Assembly: GCA_023079485.1 (NCBI GenBank) | Contig: CM041084.1 | Coordinates: 99,056,467-99,120,466, forward strand | Reading direction: 5' to 3' | Length of the DNA stretch: 64,000 nucleotides | From: Archilochus colubris | Taxonomy: Eukaryota; Chordata; Aves; Apodiformes; Trochilidae | Shown here: positions 48,656 through 61,730 of the stretch, one piece after another | How positions within the stretch are numbered: the stretch's first letter is position 1 | How the letters are laid out: the number at the start of each line of letters is the position of its first letter | Notes under the pieces: generated by a model | Told to the model about the DNA's origin: nothing | Database searches by the model: none | Seen by the model: the letters and a program-made list of their open reading frames with translations, nothing else | Translations under genes and position numbers: made by a program

Positions 48656-48672
48656 ATCATTTGGTGACTGGA

Positions 48673-49284
48673 ACTCACTGGAAGACAACCTGATTTCCTC
48701 TGAAGCGCAATGGCAAGGTGTCTGCTCATACAGCCAGCTAGCATTTCCCAGTGGAGAGTCTTGCTCCATTTCTTCCATAGGACCTGTGAATGAAAATCAA
48801 CATATACAGGGCAGCCCTGACATAGGATCCAAGAAGGATGCTAAAATGCCAAGAAGGATGCTAAAATGCCCTTTGTGCTCAGATGGAGCCTTACCTGGGT
48901 GTTCAGTGATTTTAAGGAGAGCAACACTGGAATGAGAAGTGTGAGGGGTGTAATGTGTACCAGCCAGCAGAACCATGCTGGCCACAGCTGGTCCTGGCTC
49001 CCTTCCTGCTATCCTTCTCTTTAACAGACACTTCCTTTCTGGTGAGCAAAATCTACTTGCAGAATGAGCTGTACAATTATTTGAGCTTTTGCTCTTTCTT
49101 TAATGGATTGATCAAACTTTGAAAATAAAAGGATTCTTCTGTTGGATTTTTTTTTTCCCCCAACTTTTTTTAAACAAACTATAGTGAAACTGGTGCCAGG
49201 GAGCAGACAGCTAATTACAACAAGTGAAACATGTACTGATGATAACCATCCCTTGAGGCCAATTGTCCAGATAAAGTCAAATTA
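48673..49284. other. Intergenic stretch after PIEZO2
   Basis: Apart from the 20-bp duplication, no coding or repeat signal was recognised. A T/C run lies at about 49147-49160. Confidence 0.7.
48829..48868. repeat. Perfect 20-bp tandem duplication
   Basis: The 20-base unit CCAAGAAGGATGCTAAAATG occurs twice head to tail. Confidence 0.97.
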
Positions 49285-50230
49285 GTAGCCAGTTTCTAGA
49301 ATCAATATTGGGGCCAGGACCATCTAATGTCTTTATTAACAACCTGGAGAACACAACAGAGTACATTTTCAGCAAGTTTGTGGAACATACCAAATCTGAG
49401 TCATGGGAGCTTTGTGATAATGTAAATGTGTCAACTGGCCTCCTGGGGCATGAGGTGGGCAATCGTTACCAGAAGGGCTGGACTGCCACTCAAGGGGACC
49501 TCAAGATGCTGGAGAAATGAGCCATGAAATTCAGCTAAGACAAAGGTGAGGTCCTGCATCTGAGACAGCCTAACCCCCTTGCAGCAATTCAGGCTAGGCA
49601 GGTGGGTGGGCAACAGCTTTACAATAAAAGGATCCAGAGGTAGGGGTGGGAGTTACATGTATATCAGCATTTCTTTGCCCTTGAGGCAAAGAAAACCAAC
49701 AGCATACTGGGTTGCATTTACAAAAACACAGCTTAAAGCCAAGGGAATTTATTAGTCCCCTTCTACTACTTGTGAGACCACATCTGGAGAACTGCATGCA
49801 GGCTTGGGGTCACCAGTGCAAGAAAGACACTGGCATACAGGACTGAGTCTGAAAGAGACTCAGAACGAGAACATGTTCAGCCTTAAAAATGAGAAGTCCA
49901 AGGGGACAGCTTATTGGTGTCTGCAACCATCTAATGGCAAGATACAGAAAAGGTGGAGCCAGGTTCTGAAGAGGTGCACAGCTATAGATCAAGAGGTAAC
50001 AGACACTAGTTGCAACAAGGGAAAGTTTGATTAAGTAGGAGGAAATTTGTTTTCACCATGAGGGTAGTAAAACACTGGAGCAAGTGCCCAAAGAAGCTGT
50101 GAGATCTTGAGCTTTGGACATTTTCAAAACCTAACTGGACAGGGCCTCAGCAACCTCTTATTATGGGCCATGATTTGTATGAGAGGTTTGACCTGAAGCC
50201 TCCTGAGGTGTCTTGCAACCTGAATCATGC
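49285..50230 (+). mobile_element. Old CR1 LINE including remnant of reverse-transcriptase core
   Basis: The conceptual translation, with breaks, follows CR1 ORF2 further 5' than the other copies. A GPSNVFINNLENT block is followed by SKFVEHTK where active CR1 has the F/Y-A-D-D catalytic motif, so the Asp pair is lost. Next come a QGDLKMLEK helix, MKF and VLHL, then KKTNSILGC, and a diverged 3' end near GAGGTGTCTTGCAACCTGAATC. It carries many stops and frameshifts and is an old sense-strand copy. Confidence 0.88.
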
Positions 50231-50730
50231 CACAGTTTAAGGATTCTGCCAGAGATGCTGCAGCTTACCAAAGACAGCGTGTTGACTGCTGCAAAAAACA
50301 CCTCCAAAATGTTGGAATAAAGTCATCGAGTCCAAAGCAACAGTATAGTTATAGAGAAATACTTGTACCTACAGACATGCTTTAGTAAGCCCCTGTGTCC
50401 AGTTTTTCAGAGCTGAGCACTGCCAGGGAAAGGTCCTGTTTTCTCTCTTCCACCCTTGTAATCAAGAAATTATGGCTCACAAGGTGATAACATAAGCTCT
50501 TACCTATGCAAATAGAATGGACATATGGGATTAAATGGCCTTTTAGAAGGCTACTGGATCAGTCTTAAATGGAACAGATCATCAGGTTTACTTTCCCAGG
50601 TTTCAGGACTCCTTCTCATTTAGTTCAATACAGGAGCAGTAAGTCTAGGTAAGGAGAAACAGGTTTAGAATAAAATCAGTTTTGCTTTATAAGCATCAAT
50701 GTTTTTACTTTCCTTGCAGGACTTGTTACA
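50231..50730. other. Unassigned spacer between two CR1 pieces
   Basis: No coding or repeat signal was recognised. Confidence 0.6.
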
Positions 50731-50972
50731 ATCAAAGTTGCCCCAGGGGAGGTTCAGACTGGATATTAAAAAGTGTTTCTTTACCAAGAGTGTGGCCAAA
50801 CACTGGAACAGGCTTCCTAGAGTGGTGATCAATGCCTCAAGCCTGTCAGTGTTTAAGAGGCATTTGGTCAAAGCCCTTAACAACATGCGTTAATTTTGGT
50901 CAGCCATGACCAGGTCAAGCAGTTGGACTGGATGATTGCTCCAGGTCCAGTCTAACTGAAAGGTTCTGTTGT
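50731..50972 (+). mobile_element. CR1 LINE 3' fragment
   Basis: The reading QGRFRLDIKKCFFTKSVAKHWNRLPRVV (read in two parts: QGRFRLDIKKCFF and KHWNRLPRVV) and SLSVFKRHLVKAL match the ORF2 C-terminus. It is followed by GGACTGGATGATTGCTCC and a decayed tail ending TTCTGTTGTC. It is sense-oriented. Confidence 0.92.
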
Positions 50973-53714
50973 CAGCAATGACAAATGTCATGTCTGCAGT
51001 ATAGTCACAAAAAGCAACCAACCTAGCCCACAGCTTTTGTGAAATGAAATTACAAATTTTTTTCTTTGTGGGGCTGAACTATGGTAGTAGTTCATAAAAC
51101 ACCTTGCACCATCAAGAGTCAGACTGATAAACCTACACTTTTCTGACCATTCATACTTTTAGAGGAGGAGAATTTTCAGTGTAAGATCACCTTGCTCAGA
51201 AACTTGCCCAGTTGTGGTCTGTCAGCCTCCAAGATGGCAATGTTACCAAAGAAAGACCCCTTTGGTCTTTCCCAGTGCTCAGTCACTCACAAGGTGAACA
51301 GAGGTTTCCCCATATCCATTTGGATTTCCTTCCCATAGCTTTGTAGCATGGCAATTTTTTCTTTATGCTAAGGATACCACTGTGTGTCTAAAGCATTCAG
51401 CAAGCAGGGTCTGCAGCCCCTCAACTCTGCTGCCCTCATCACAGGACCACTCTGGAAGTGGCCTGGCCACCAGGCACTTCTTTGAATGCTCGGAACCTTG
51501 GATCAGTGAGCTAGCCAGCAGATAACCACAGCTGTGAGGTCAAACTGAAGAGCACAGATCACCTTATGGTTACCCCATATTGACAGCATCATGATTAATA
51601 CAAGCAGCCTGATGCACACATTACTCCAGTACAGTTCCTTTGTTTAGCTGGCAGGAGTGTTGCTTTCCAGCTGCTGGCAAAGGACATGCTGAGTCTGCTG
51701 TGTTTCTTTAGAAAATGGTGTCATGGCCTCTTTTGAGGTCCAAGATGGAAAACCAAGCATGGAGGAAGGCTGCCAAATCTGATGAAATCTAATAATGGCA
51801 CCCTTACTTTGTATTCCTCACAAATGTGGTGAATGCTCAGTCCAAGAAACATTTGGAGCATTTCCTCAGCCCTTGGCCATTATCTTCATGCAGAAGCTTC
51901 ACAGCTCATGAGAGCCAGGAGTCTGTGAATCTGAAAGGGATTTTATCTGATCTGTGCAGTTCTCTTTCCAAAATACTTGAGCTGCCAGGGAAGCTGCTGC
52001 TGCCTGGAAAGCACCCAGTGGCTCTTTTCAGGAAATGTCACTGAGGTGCTGCATCAGGACAACAGCAACCACCCAGCCCTGCTGGTCCTCAGCAGATCAG
52101 CCTGCTCTCTTACATCAAATAAGGTGTCAAAGGAGCAGCTGTCCCTGGGCTCTGCTCCTGACGAGCTGCTCACAGCTTCCATGCACTTTTACCATACACT
52201 ACATGCTTGAGGTTGCTCTCTTTATAACCCAGTTTTGATTCTCTCACATAGCAACCAGTAATAGAAGACCACAAAGCCATAACTCTTTGTGAACTGTCAC
52301 CACACCAAATATCCCCTTTCAATTAGATTAAATAATTAAATAATGTTAACTACACTGCCTGAAAATAGACCCTTTAGCACTTTCTGCCTTACCTTCACTC
52401 CTGTGTAGGAGAAGGGCACGTGGTTGAGTGGACAGGGGAGACCTCATTAATCAGAGGGGTCAGAGACCATCACAGCTGCCAGCACCACATCCACAGAAAA
52501 TAGTCTCATACTGCCCCTCTCCTTGCAAACTCAGGTGGTTCCTGCAGCATCAGGCACTAAGTTGAAGATGATCCAGTATTCCTTAGCCTCAGGTTTGGCA
52601 GCCCTGACTCACTCACAACGGTGAGCTTTTATTTTTCCATTACACTGTGGAAATGGGCCTTTAGCTACAGCCTTTTTTATGGCAGCCACGTGGTAGTAGT
52701 GAGCATCACCCTGCATTTCCCTCAGGAATCCCCACTGTTGAATACCAGGTCCAGGACATTTGTTCCCATACAACCAACCTGTACAAGACTGTTCTAATAG
52801 GGAAGGCAGAGCAGGGAGATCCATGTGAAGCCTGTGGGCATTTTACCACCTGATTGTAAAATGACAAGGAGCTGACTGCAAATTCAATAAAGATTTTCTT
52901 CCACTTCAGATAGATTGTTTTTTCAGAGATGAAGCTAAAGGCATGGCCAAAGAGATGATGTCACATTTATTGCAGTTTCAGTCATATCCTATTTCCAGCA
53001 TTTGCCTGGTAACCTTGTTTAAACAGACACCACTTAAAATCAAAGTGCTCACATTCCAGCAGGCTGTGAATGCTGAGGATGCAGGATGGGCTTCCCAGGT
53101 CCCACAGTAGGGACGCATCACCTGTGGCCACAGCCACAAACCATCTTGGATTTCAGCTCCAAGAGGTGCCTCAATAGCAGCTTTTGTTCACAACAAAGGC
53201 CAAATTCATCAAAGAGTTACCCTGAGAGGCTGAGCCTGGGAAAAAGCTATATCTCACTTGGAATTGACAGCCCTGCCCTGGTGGCAAGGGTCGAGGCAGA
53301 GGCAAGGCTGAGAGAGGAGCAGCTCACAACCATGGCATTGCCTCCATTCACATCCCTCTGCATCATAACACCACAGCATTAGAGTTGTGTCACCAATGAC
53401 TTGAAATAGCAACAGGAGTTTCAATTAATTCTCTCAATGTTCTCTGATTTCCACTGGAAAAAAATAAAACCTTCACTTACTATAGGATTTTTCTTAAGTA
53501 ATTTGGAACTAAAGTACATGGTAGGGGCAATGGCTAAGCAATTTTCTCCAGGCAAAAGCTAAGGCTGCACTCCCAAAGTGGTTTGAATTGATGTGTACCT
53601 AAGATGTGGTACCTATACTGGTCACTCCTTTATCTTTAGCCATTCCAAGAGAAAAAACAAATCCCCTCATCTCTATTTCTTTCCTATACTAGAAAACAGC
53701 AGAATCATCACCCG
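50973..53714. other. Intergenic DNA, no recognised feature
   Basis: Moderate GC content and several short open frames (up to 98 codons at 53086-53382), none with recognisable motifs. No repeat family was identified. Confidence 0.6.
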
Positions 53715-54264
53715 TGTTTGCTCCTTTGCTGGTTTTAGCTGGGGTAGAGTTAATTTTCTTCATAGCAGCTACTATGAGGCTGTTTTGGATTTGTGCTGCA
53801 GTGTTGATAATGCAGTGATGTTCTTGTTCTTGCTTAGCAGTGCCTTTTTGCTTCTCATCCCACCCCAACACTGGGCAGGCTGGGTGTGGACAGGAATCTG
53901 GGAGGGGACACAACTGGGACAGCTGACCCCAACAGACCAAAGGAATATCACATAATGTCATGCGTATAAATCTGTGAGGAAAAGCAGGATGGGAAGTATA
54001 TTTGGAGTGATGGAACTTGTCTTCCCAAGTATTGATTATGGGTGATGGTGCCCTGCTCTTCTGGAAATGGATGAAGACCTGTTTGTTGATGGGAAGTGGT
54101 GGATGAATTCCTTGTTTCGCTTTGCTTGGCCATGTGGCTTTTACTTTACTCATGTCTTTATCTCAACCCATGAATTTTGCACTTTTGCTCTTATGATTGT
54201 CCTCCCCATCCCACTGGAGGGGACTGAGTGAGCACCGTGTGGGACTTAGTTGGTGGCTTGAGCA
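53715..54264 (+). mobile_element. LTR-like element (probable solo endogenous retrovirus LTR)
   Basis: The sequence starting GGTTTTAGCTGGGGTAGAGT and continuing TTAATTTTCTTCATAGCAGC matches, from memory, an LTR family common in bird genomes. Further marks are GGGACAGCTGACCCCAACAG, a TATA-like GCGTATAAATC (53963-53973), and GGAGTGATGG before CTTGTCTTCCCAAGTA. No gag, pol or env coding remains beside it. I could not find a clear target-site duplication, so the ends are approximate and the family name is left open. Confidence 0.7.
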
Positions 54265-55721
54265 ACTGTTCTCCCAGACCACAGGGAAGCAAGAAACTTG
54301 CTTGTTTTCTTTCCCAGACTATGAAGGCATTTATTCTCTTGTTATGCTCATTGATGGTCCTGATATAACTTCAGAAAATGGGAGGAGAAGCAGATTTCAC
54401 TTGCAGTATGTTCTCCTCAGCTCTATTTTAGGAATCTGTGAGTGCTCACACACGCAGTGATGTTAGTTTGTAAGTAGTGAGGGGGCTCTGACAACACATC
54501 CAGTGCAGTAACGTCAGACCTCCCAGAAATCCCACTTGCATCCATGACAAGGCAATTCATTCAGCTCCCAAACTGTGTGTAATCAAAAGTATTAGCAGTT
54601 TTCCCTGACTTGTTAAATGAGCTAATCCCTGGGTGATGCTGTGCAAGTAAAGCTGCTGCTGCTCTGCATGGCATCATGGAGTATATAAACAGAGGATTTC
54701 TACCCTGGGTGCATATGGGATATTATTGGTCATATTTCGTTGCTTCTTCCTTGAGAGGGAGAAAAACAGAGGAAATTGGATGCTTTATGAAAGCATGGGG
54801 AACATGGAACAGAAAAGGTAGACTCCTCAATTAGTGGCTAAAGGAGCAAAAGCTACAAATACAATACAGCCCACTGTAGTGAAGGGCTTCTTCTACAGGT
54901 ATTTTTAGGGCAACATGAGAATTAAGGTGGACATTTGGGACAGTAGAAAAAGAGCTGGAAGAGAAATAATATTCAGAATAATTCAAGGAAACTCTTATGA
55001 TTGAAGGAGTTCTTTCAGTCCTATGTTTTAAGTTGATAAAGTTCCTGATATGAGAAATCATTCCCAATAAAGCTTCAGGAGTTGCTTGAGGTATGTGCTG
55101 CACAAGTGGAAAGCCATGCAAGTGGTCACCAAACACCTCATCCAGACTGACAGACACCTCCAAAAATCAGTACCGATAAACACAATTTAAAGTAGTTATC
55201 AAAGGGGAAATAATTAATTAAAATAATATTTTGCTGTAGCGAAGACTGGTTGGACAATGAGTGATGACCCGGGCACCCACAGAATCTCTTTCCTTCAAGA
55301 ATAGGTGGGTAATTATTCACATATAAGGGAAAACATCTTTCTTCTTCCCTAACATGCACAAAAGGACCTATACGCTTGCATCCAGCAAAATTCATGAAAA
55401 TTCCAATTCATGAAAATCCCTGCCCAGGCTCCAAACTCACCAGATCATGAGTCCAAGCCAGAGCTGATTAACGAAAGGGACACATACCACACACAGAGCT
55501 CAGATATAACCATCTCCCCCTGCCTCCCCTCACTGGTAACACCACATTTAGTCCTTTCATCTCCTGCTCCTTTCTCGTTTTCCTTTGTATCACTAGACAT
55601 GGGGTACCACAACTGAATGCACGAGGATCTCCTGCAAGTCTAAAGCTCTTGGTGCTGTGATTACAACCCAACCCCCCCCTTCAAAATGTCCAAGATGGTA
55701 TTTTTCAGAGAGAATTAGGGC
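54265..55721. other. Intergenic DNA, no recognised feature
   Basis: AT-rich sequence. A 110-codon minus-strand open frame (54831-55163) has no recognisable features. Confidence 0.6.
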
Positions 55722-55918
55722 TTACTGTGAGGACTGGCACAGGTTGCCTGGGGAACTTGTGGATGCCCCATCCCTGGAAAAGTTGAAGTCCAGGCTGGAC
55801 TGGGCTTTGAGCAACCTGGCCTAGTAGGAGGTGTCCCTGCCCATTGCAGAAGGGGTTGGAACCAGATGATCTCCAAGGTGCCTTCCAAACCAACCCATTC
55901 TGTGATATGATTCTATGA
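55722..55918 (+). mobile_element. CR1 LINE 3' tail fragment
   Basis: GACTGGCACAGGTTGCCTGG, then CCCATCCCTGGAAAAGTTGA, TTTGAGCAACCTGGCCTAGT, and CCAACCCATTCTGTGATATGATTCTATG are the CR1 3' end. The subfamily looks like that of the 15975-16664 copy, which shares TTTGAGCAACCTGG and the TAGTNGGAGGTGTCC tail. Confidence 0.94.
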
Positions 55919-58900
55919 ATTTGTCACCTTCGCAGGGAACTGTGGAAGCCCAGCTGTGCTGGGGTGCACGCTGCTACATGGCTGGTTGCCAGCTGATGCC
56001 TGCTATGTGACTTCAGCATCTGATCTTGCATGTTCAAGCACTAGCAGTGTGCCCATGAAACACACACTTACATGGACATCCTGCATCTGTGCGTGTGTGG
56101 GTGTCTTCTTTTACAATTGCAGAGGAGTGCTCTATTAGCTGTCATTAATTTTTCAAGCCACTGCCTCCTGGAGTCTGGGTTGGGGCGGAAGAAGGAGCTG
56201 CCAGGAGACACAGACAGTTCGTGATGATGTGACCATCAGACTCCTGTAGCAAACATTCAGGGAAAGCTCATTTTTAACGGTGTGGCAGCAAGAGTGAGGT
56301 AATGCAGTAAAATATTAATGAACCTTTTCAGCTAACATCTCTAAAGACATCGTAGAGGCTAAACTTTGGAGGTCAAGACAGTGTATTAACTACATATTTG
56401 TCCAGCTCCAAAATTCTGGTTTAACCACTGCTGAGGAGAGGAGGGAAGGGAATTGGGGGATGGTCAGAGAGAGAAAAGAGAAGGCCAGCTATAAAGCTGA
56501 TTGGATTTCAAAAGAAAGCCCATAAAAGTTTAGGAAAAAATTGGATATACCTTCCTCCTTTTCAAAGTTGAAGGATTCTAGTCTTCTAAATGGTACCTTC
56601 TAAAGGTCCAAAATACTCTGCCTCAGAAAGTATCACAAAATAGGGATGAACTCCAGATACTGTAAGCTTAATACAACACTATGTTACCTAGTGCTTTGCT
56701 TTGTATTTTTCTTAGCCCCTAGCTCACCATCAGCTGAGCACAAACATGGCCCTCACTGCTTTTGACTTTAGAGAAATACAGATGAAACTGATTTTGGCCT
56801 TGTTATTCAAAAGGGAAGGGAAAAATAGAAGAAAACAGATTAGAGAACAAATAGTTGAAAGAGAAAAAAAACCTCAAGGAATGCTTCTATCTACCAATTG
56901 TTTTGCTAGCCAAATAAACAAAGTATATTATTTAAGTCTGCTTCCAGGGGGCACCTAAAGGACACGTGCCACTGTTGCATGTTCTGACTCTGCTAGCTCT
57001 ATTCCTTGTGCCTAATGAGAACAATGTGGCTTTTACTGCTGGGCTCCCTGTCCCTTGTCATCAAGTTTTGTCTGCGTCAGCTCTCAGGTCCCCTTAAACC
57101 ACCCCTTAAAACTCTGCGTGAGTTCACAGCTGCCAGGGCCCTGCTGCAGAGCTCCCAGACTCTCTCCTGCTGGTTCCAGCCCTTCTCCAGCACCACATAT
57201 CCCCCTGCACAGGCAGACTCACATTCCTGTGCTAAGGAGAGACACTGGGAAAGACTGAGCAAAGATTCTCCTTGGAAATGTCACTGCTGAATTCCCACCC
57301 TAGTAAAAGCCACTGTGAAAAAAAATGATGGGGAAATCTAACAGAGAAAAAGATACAGGGATACAAAAGAAAATGACTGAAGGTTGTTTGTGTGAGAAAG
57401 GAGACAAAATGTGTTTCATCCTTTTTGATATTTATCTGAGTTATTTCTTGTGAAGTACTCAACCCATCTGGTAATTAGTTCATGATGTGTGGATTCAAGA
57501 ATATCCTTAGTACTTTGTTGATGAGGTAATATTTCTCCTGCTTGTTTTGCCTAGACAGACTCCACAGCCATTCCTCCAGGGCTGTAGGACTTACATAGGT
57601 GCTTCAAGTACTTTCAGCAAAAAAAATCAGAAAAAATCTTGGTGGTCTTGGTTGGGGTCCAAATGACAGGAAGGGCACTGGTCTCTGCCTGGTTTTATGA
57701 CAGATGCTGAGTCTGTTGTGCTGTAGCAGAACATGGGTGCTCAGAACACAACCCTTGCATTTTTCTTTTCCCCTGCTCCAGCCATTCCTTTCAAGCACAG
57801 ATTCAGATGACACCAGTTCTCCTCCCAGAGACATCCAGGGAGGTTGTTCCTATGATGTGCACTTTGTCAAGGTGTCCTAGGCAGGGGCTGAGGGCTCCAA
57901 CCAAGGTATACATACCCAAATAGAGGGTGCCACCTTCTACTGAGTTTTGTAGGATACACCTCAGAACCAATTGTCCTGGCTGCAGCCTGGGGAAGACAAT
58001 TTGGCCAGGCATGATACCCACGCACCAAGCTCAGGCTCCTGGAAATCAAATAAAGAGCAAGCCATGAGGAGCAGTGAAGATGGCATCTTCCCAGCTCATT
58101 GCCTCTGAGCAAATGTTGGACCATGTTTTTTTTTTTTTTTGCAGCTCAGCACAGCACAATGAGGTTTCCTTCACTCCCAACTGCAAGAGTGCGAGCTAAA
58201 GGAAAAAGGATGAAGGGATTCCTGGGAGAAGGCTGACTACAACACCAACCTGAAAGGGGCTAAACTTACTCTAAAGATTAGTAAGTAAGAAAAGAACGTT
58301 AATGCCTTGCAGGTCAGGAGCTGAAAAAGTGCATTGAAACAGGCAAAGGAATTAACTTGTTTAAAAAATCTCCCCAGATGGTGTTCTCGTTTTGAAATTT
58401 GTACTTCATAGTTCTGCACTGGTTCCCATCAGAACTATTCAACATGTAAACACTTGTAAGCCTTCATTTACCACAGCACTTCATCTTTTTAATATTAATA
58501 GAGGTCACATCAGTAAGAAAAGATGATTATTTTATTTGCATTTAAGGCTGCAGCTCAACACAGATCTGGAACAAGAACAAAAACCACATACATGCATGCC
58601 AGTCACTTGTTGAAGAGAATCTTTGGTCATTTGACAGTGGCACAGATCATAAGAAGTAGCAACAGGTGGGAAAGTTCATCAGTGAGAGCCCATGTCTCTG
58701 GCACGAGGGAACATACTGCTCTGAGGACAACATGGGAGGGAGGTTTCTCATCCCCTCTGTGTGTCCCTAGAAGCCACAAAAACAAACCTGTATGCAGGCT
58801 CTGTTAGCTCTCAGGGAAAAGTATTTTCAGGAATATGAATCAGATGAAGGCAGATTATGCACATGAACAATAGTAAGATAAAGGATTCCAAGAAGAGAAA

Positions 58901-61414
58901 GAAGTTATTAAATATTTTTCATAAGACCACACAGTTGTTTTTTTTATTCCTGAAGAACAAAAAGTTCTAGTAAGGCTACTTAAAGCCAGACAAAAAGCCA
59001 CAAACAAACACCACCAACCCAAAAAAAACAAAACAAAACCAAATTCCCACATTCAAACATATGCTGGGGAAACAAGAACAGTGATTTAACACATTCATGC
59101 TCTCTATTTCATTGAAGGCAAAGCAGGCTGCCAGCTTGTGTGTGCTCTGACTTGGGGCATCTCCCTCCACTGACCATGCAAGGAGTCCAAATGCTAAACT
59201 AAAGAATGAAAGGATGGAACTAAAACTGTGTATGTGAATACCTTCAACCAAATACAGTTCTTAGCCCTGCTAGTTTTAGACATCTGGTCTAACTTTCTGT
59301 TATATTTTTATTGTCCAAGTTAAAGATAAACACACAGAACTGTGTTCACCTCAAATCATGTTGGCATCACTGCTTGGATATTATAGCAACAGGTAATATG
59401 GAAAAATGATGCAAGGGTGACCAGACATGAAGGATTGTTAAAGGAAAAACATCAGTTTTACTGCTGAGAACAAATCAAATACAACCACTGGTGTTTACAG
59501 AAATGTGTTTTCAGTTTCATCTGGCATCACCTTTTTCCAAAAACATTCCTCCTTTGCTATTACAAGTTCATCTGGAAGGTCCTCAAAGCATAGAGCTTAG
59601 CCAGCTCTCAGTACACTGCATCTTGCTGCTGACTGTGAACTGAATCTTTTTTTGGTTTTGTTTTTCCTCATCAGTTTTCCCATCAGTTTTCAGTTTATAA
59701 AACCCATCAAGACAGATCAAAATAGATCAAGGACTGTTGTACCTAATCAATGGCACACTTTGGCTGCATTTCACCAAGACTCAGACACTGTGAATCAGCC
59801 TGAGCCAATACATTGTCCATGACTTTCAAAACCCTCTTTCCCTAGAGTTGATTTATCAGCAGATTAAATCTGCTGTATTCTGTGTGTATAACCTGTAATT
59901 CATATAAGCCCCACAAAAAAAAAGAGACTGCAATAAAGAGGAAAATGGAGGGGTGAGAACTTTAAGGAGGGGGATATGAGGGATGGCTGTTGAAGGTGAC
60001 CAAGGCAGCTGCAGGTACATACAGCTGACAAGGTCTTTGCACTGCACCTCTCTTTTCTTGATCCTACAGATGTTATGGATGAGAGCATGGTGTGGCAGCC
60101 AGCATGGCCATCACAAAGGCACCAAGACTGATGGAGAGCAGACCTCTGCCCAGGTGCACTTGACTTCCAGACAGGCAGACACCACCAGACTGCTACAGGA
60201 TGCACAACAGGGACACAGGTTCCCTTTCTCCTACCACCTCTGCCAGTATAGTTTAATGACATCACCTAAAGAAGGAAAAATAAACTCTAGCAATTCACTT
60301 CTATTTTTTTTCTTTTCTTTTTCTTTTTTTCTTTTTTGCAACAAAAATAAGCACACTACATTTAGGCAAGACTTGGCAATAATTTTTTCACTTGTATAGT
60401 TAGATTCCAAGCCAGGTGGTGGAAGATTAGGTCCTTCATGCTGTTTAAAAATCCATACGTTATGTTGTTGACATAAAAAATAAGACATTTACTTGCAGGT
60501 GTTTACAGCTTTGTTCTATTTCTATATTTAATGGAACAGTCAGATTGAAAAATTAGTCTCACAGAAGTAAAAAAGTCTGAAGTATGGAATCCTAAAGAAA
60601 TTGAAACTTGTATCCCACTTCTAAATAAAACCAGAGGTCAAGTAGTTCAGACATCAAAAGCAGTAAAATTCAGGAATTCTTTTTTTCCTATTTTTTTTTA
60701 AGTAGGCTCTTTCAACCAGCAGAATAGGATCTGGACTCTAAACTGCAGTGCAAAATCCAATTATTTCTGTTTCTGGAAGGTACCTCTAGACTTCCACCCT
60801 CTCTCATAGCTACCAACCAGTAAAGAGGTGCAGATGAACTCCCAGTACCTGTTGCACAAACCCATCCTCTCTGCATAGGACCACCTTCTGCAATGATCAT
60901 AGCTGTAGAGAAACAGTTTTAAAAGGGATGGGAAGCCCTTTTGAGCCATTGTAGTCAGTCAGAAGGATATTTCTACACGTACACTAGAACAGCTGTTCCT
61001 CTGTCGTGCACACATCCTGAGAAACATCCATACCAGGAAAAAAATAAACAAATGAACAAACAAACATAACAAACTTCTACAGAAATAGTGACTATAAGAC
61101 ACAACTGAACTTACTGTACTGCAATTATTAAGAATATTATACAGCATAAAAGCTGACCTCTTCCAGAAGTGATCACTAGCAAGAGTTTCCAGATGGTTAC
61201 CTTGAAGATTTAGTGCCATTCAGTTCCAGGCCATAGGAAAGGTTTATACTGATCAACCCAAAGTTCTAAAATGGGAGTCTCCCCCTTCTCCCCATGACAC
61301 CCCCTCCTCCCATACACTTTCCTTCCCTTCCTGGCATTCCCCAGGATGCTCACTGGGATCCAGCTTGTGGGACAAACCTACATTTAATGCACTTAATGCC
61401 ACATTGATAAGTGG
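55919..61414. other. Intergenic DNA with low-complexity patches
   Basis: It holds a T-run (58126-58140), AAAC-rich patches (58995-59041 and 61037-61072) and a long T/C tract (60303-60339). No gene, exon or repeat family was recognised. Several open frames below 140 codons have no protein features I can support. Confidence 0.6.
60303..60339. repeat. Polypyrimidine (T-rich) tract
   Basis: T-runs are interrupted by single C bases over about 37 bases. Confidence 0.85.
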
Positions 61415-61700
61415 CTGTAGAGAGGATGGAGCCAGACTCTTCTGCAAGGTGTACCATGATGGAACAAGAGGCAGCAGGCAAAAACTGCAACACAGAAGAT
61501 TCCTAATAGATAGAATTTCTTTTTGTTTACCACAAGAGACACAACTTGTGGAAGCTTTGTCATTAGAGACATTCAAGGTATAGCCAGACAGCCCCAAGCA
61601 AGCTGACAGAGCTACAAGCCTGGTCCTGCCTGGAGAGGGGCTGTCCCTCTGAGCTCAAGAGGTCCCTCCCAAACCAAACTGATCCTGTGTTCCTCAGTTC
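61415..61700 (+). mobile_element. Old CR1 LINE 3' fragment
   Basis: GAGAGGATGGAGCCAGACTC followed by CAAGGTGTACCATGATGGAA, an ARLFCKV...TRGSRQKLQHRRF-type reading, and a tail AGGTCCCTCCCAAACCAAAC identify a diverged CR1 in sense orientation. The 3' terminal repeat is decayed (GATCCTGTGTTCCTC). Confidence 0.85.
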
Positions 61701-61730
61701 TGGGTTCTGCTTTGTTCTCTCATGGCTCTC

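Larger units (their letters stand above)
46984..48672 (+). other. PIEZO2: PIEZO2 3' UTR (end inferred)
   Basis: About 1.7 kb of AT-rich sequence follows the stop. It contains an A-rich simple repeat (47567-47607) and several AATAAA motifs. The strongest candidate end is the pair at 48622-48627 and 48650-48655, so cleavage would fall near 48,670. Earlier AATAAA motifs (48289, 48386) could give shorter forms. Confidence 0.6.

Noticed and set aside
53689..54153. 154-codon minus-strand open frame
   Set aside because: It lies antisense within the LTR-like element and has no retroviral protein features.
57006..57290. 94-codon open frame with a signal-peptide-like start (Met-Trp-Leu-Leu-Leu-Leu-Gly)
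   Set aside because: Isolated, with no promoter, splice or homology support. A hydrophobic start alone is weak. Conservation of the frame in other birds would be needed.
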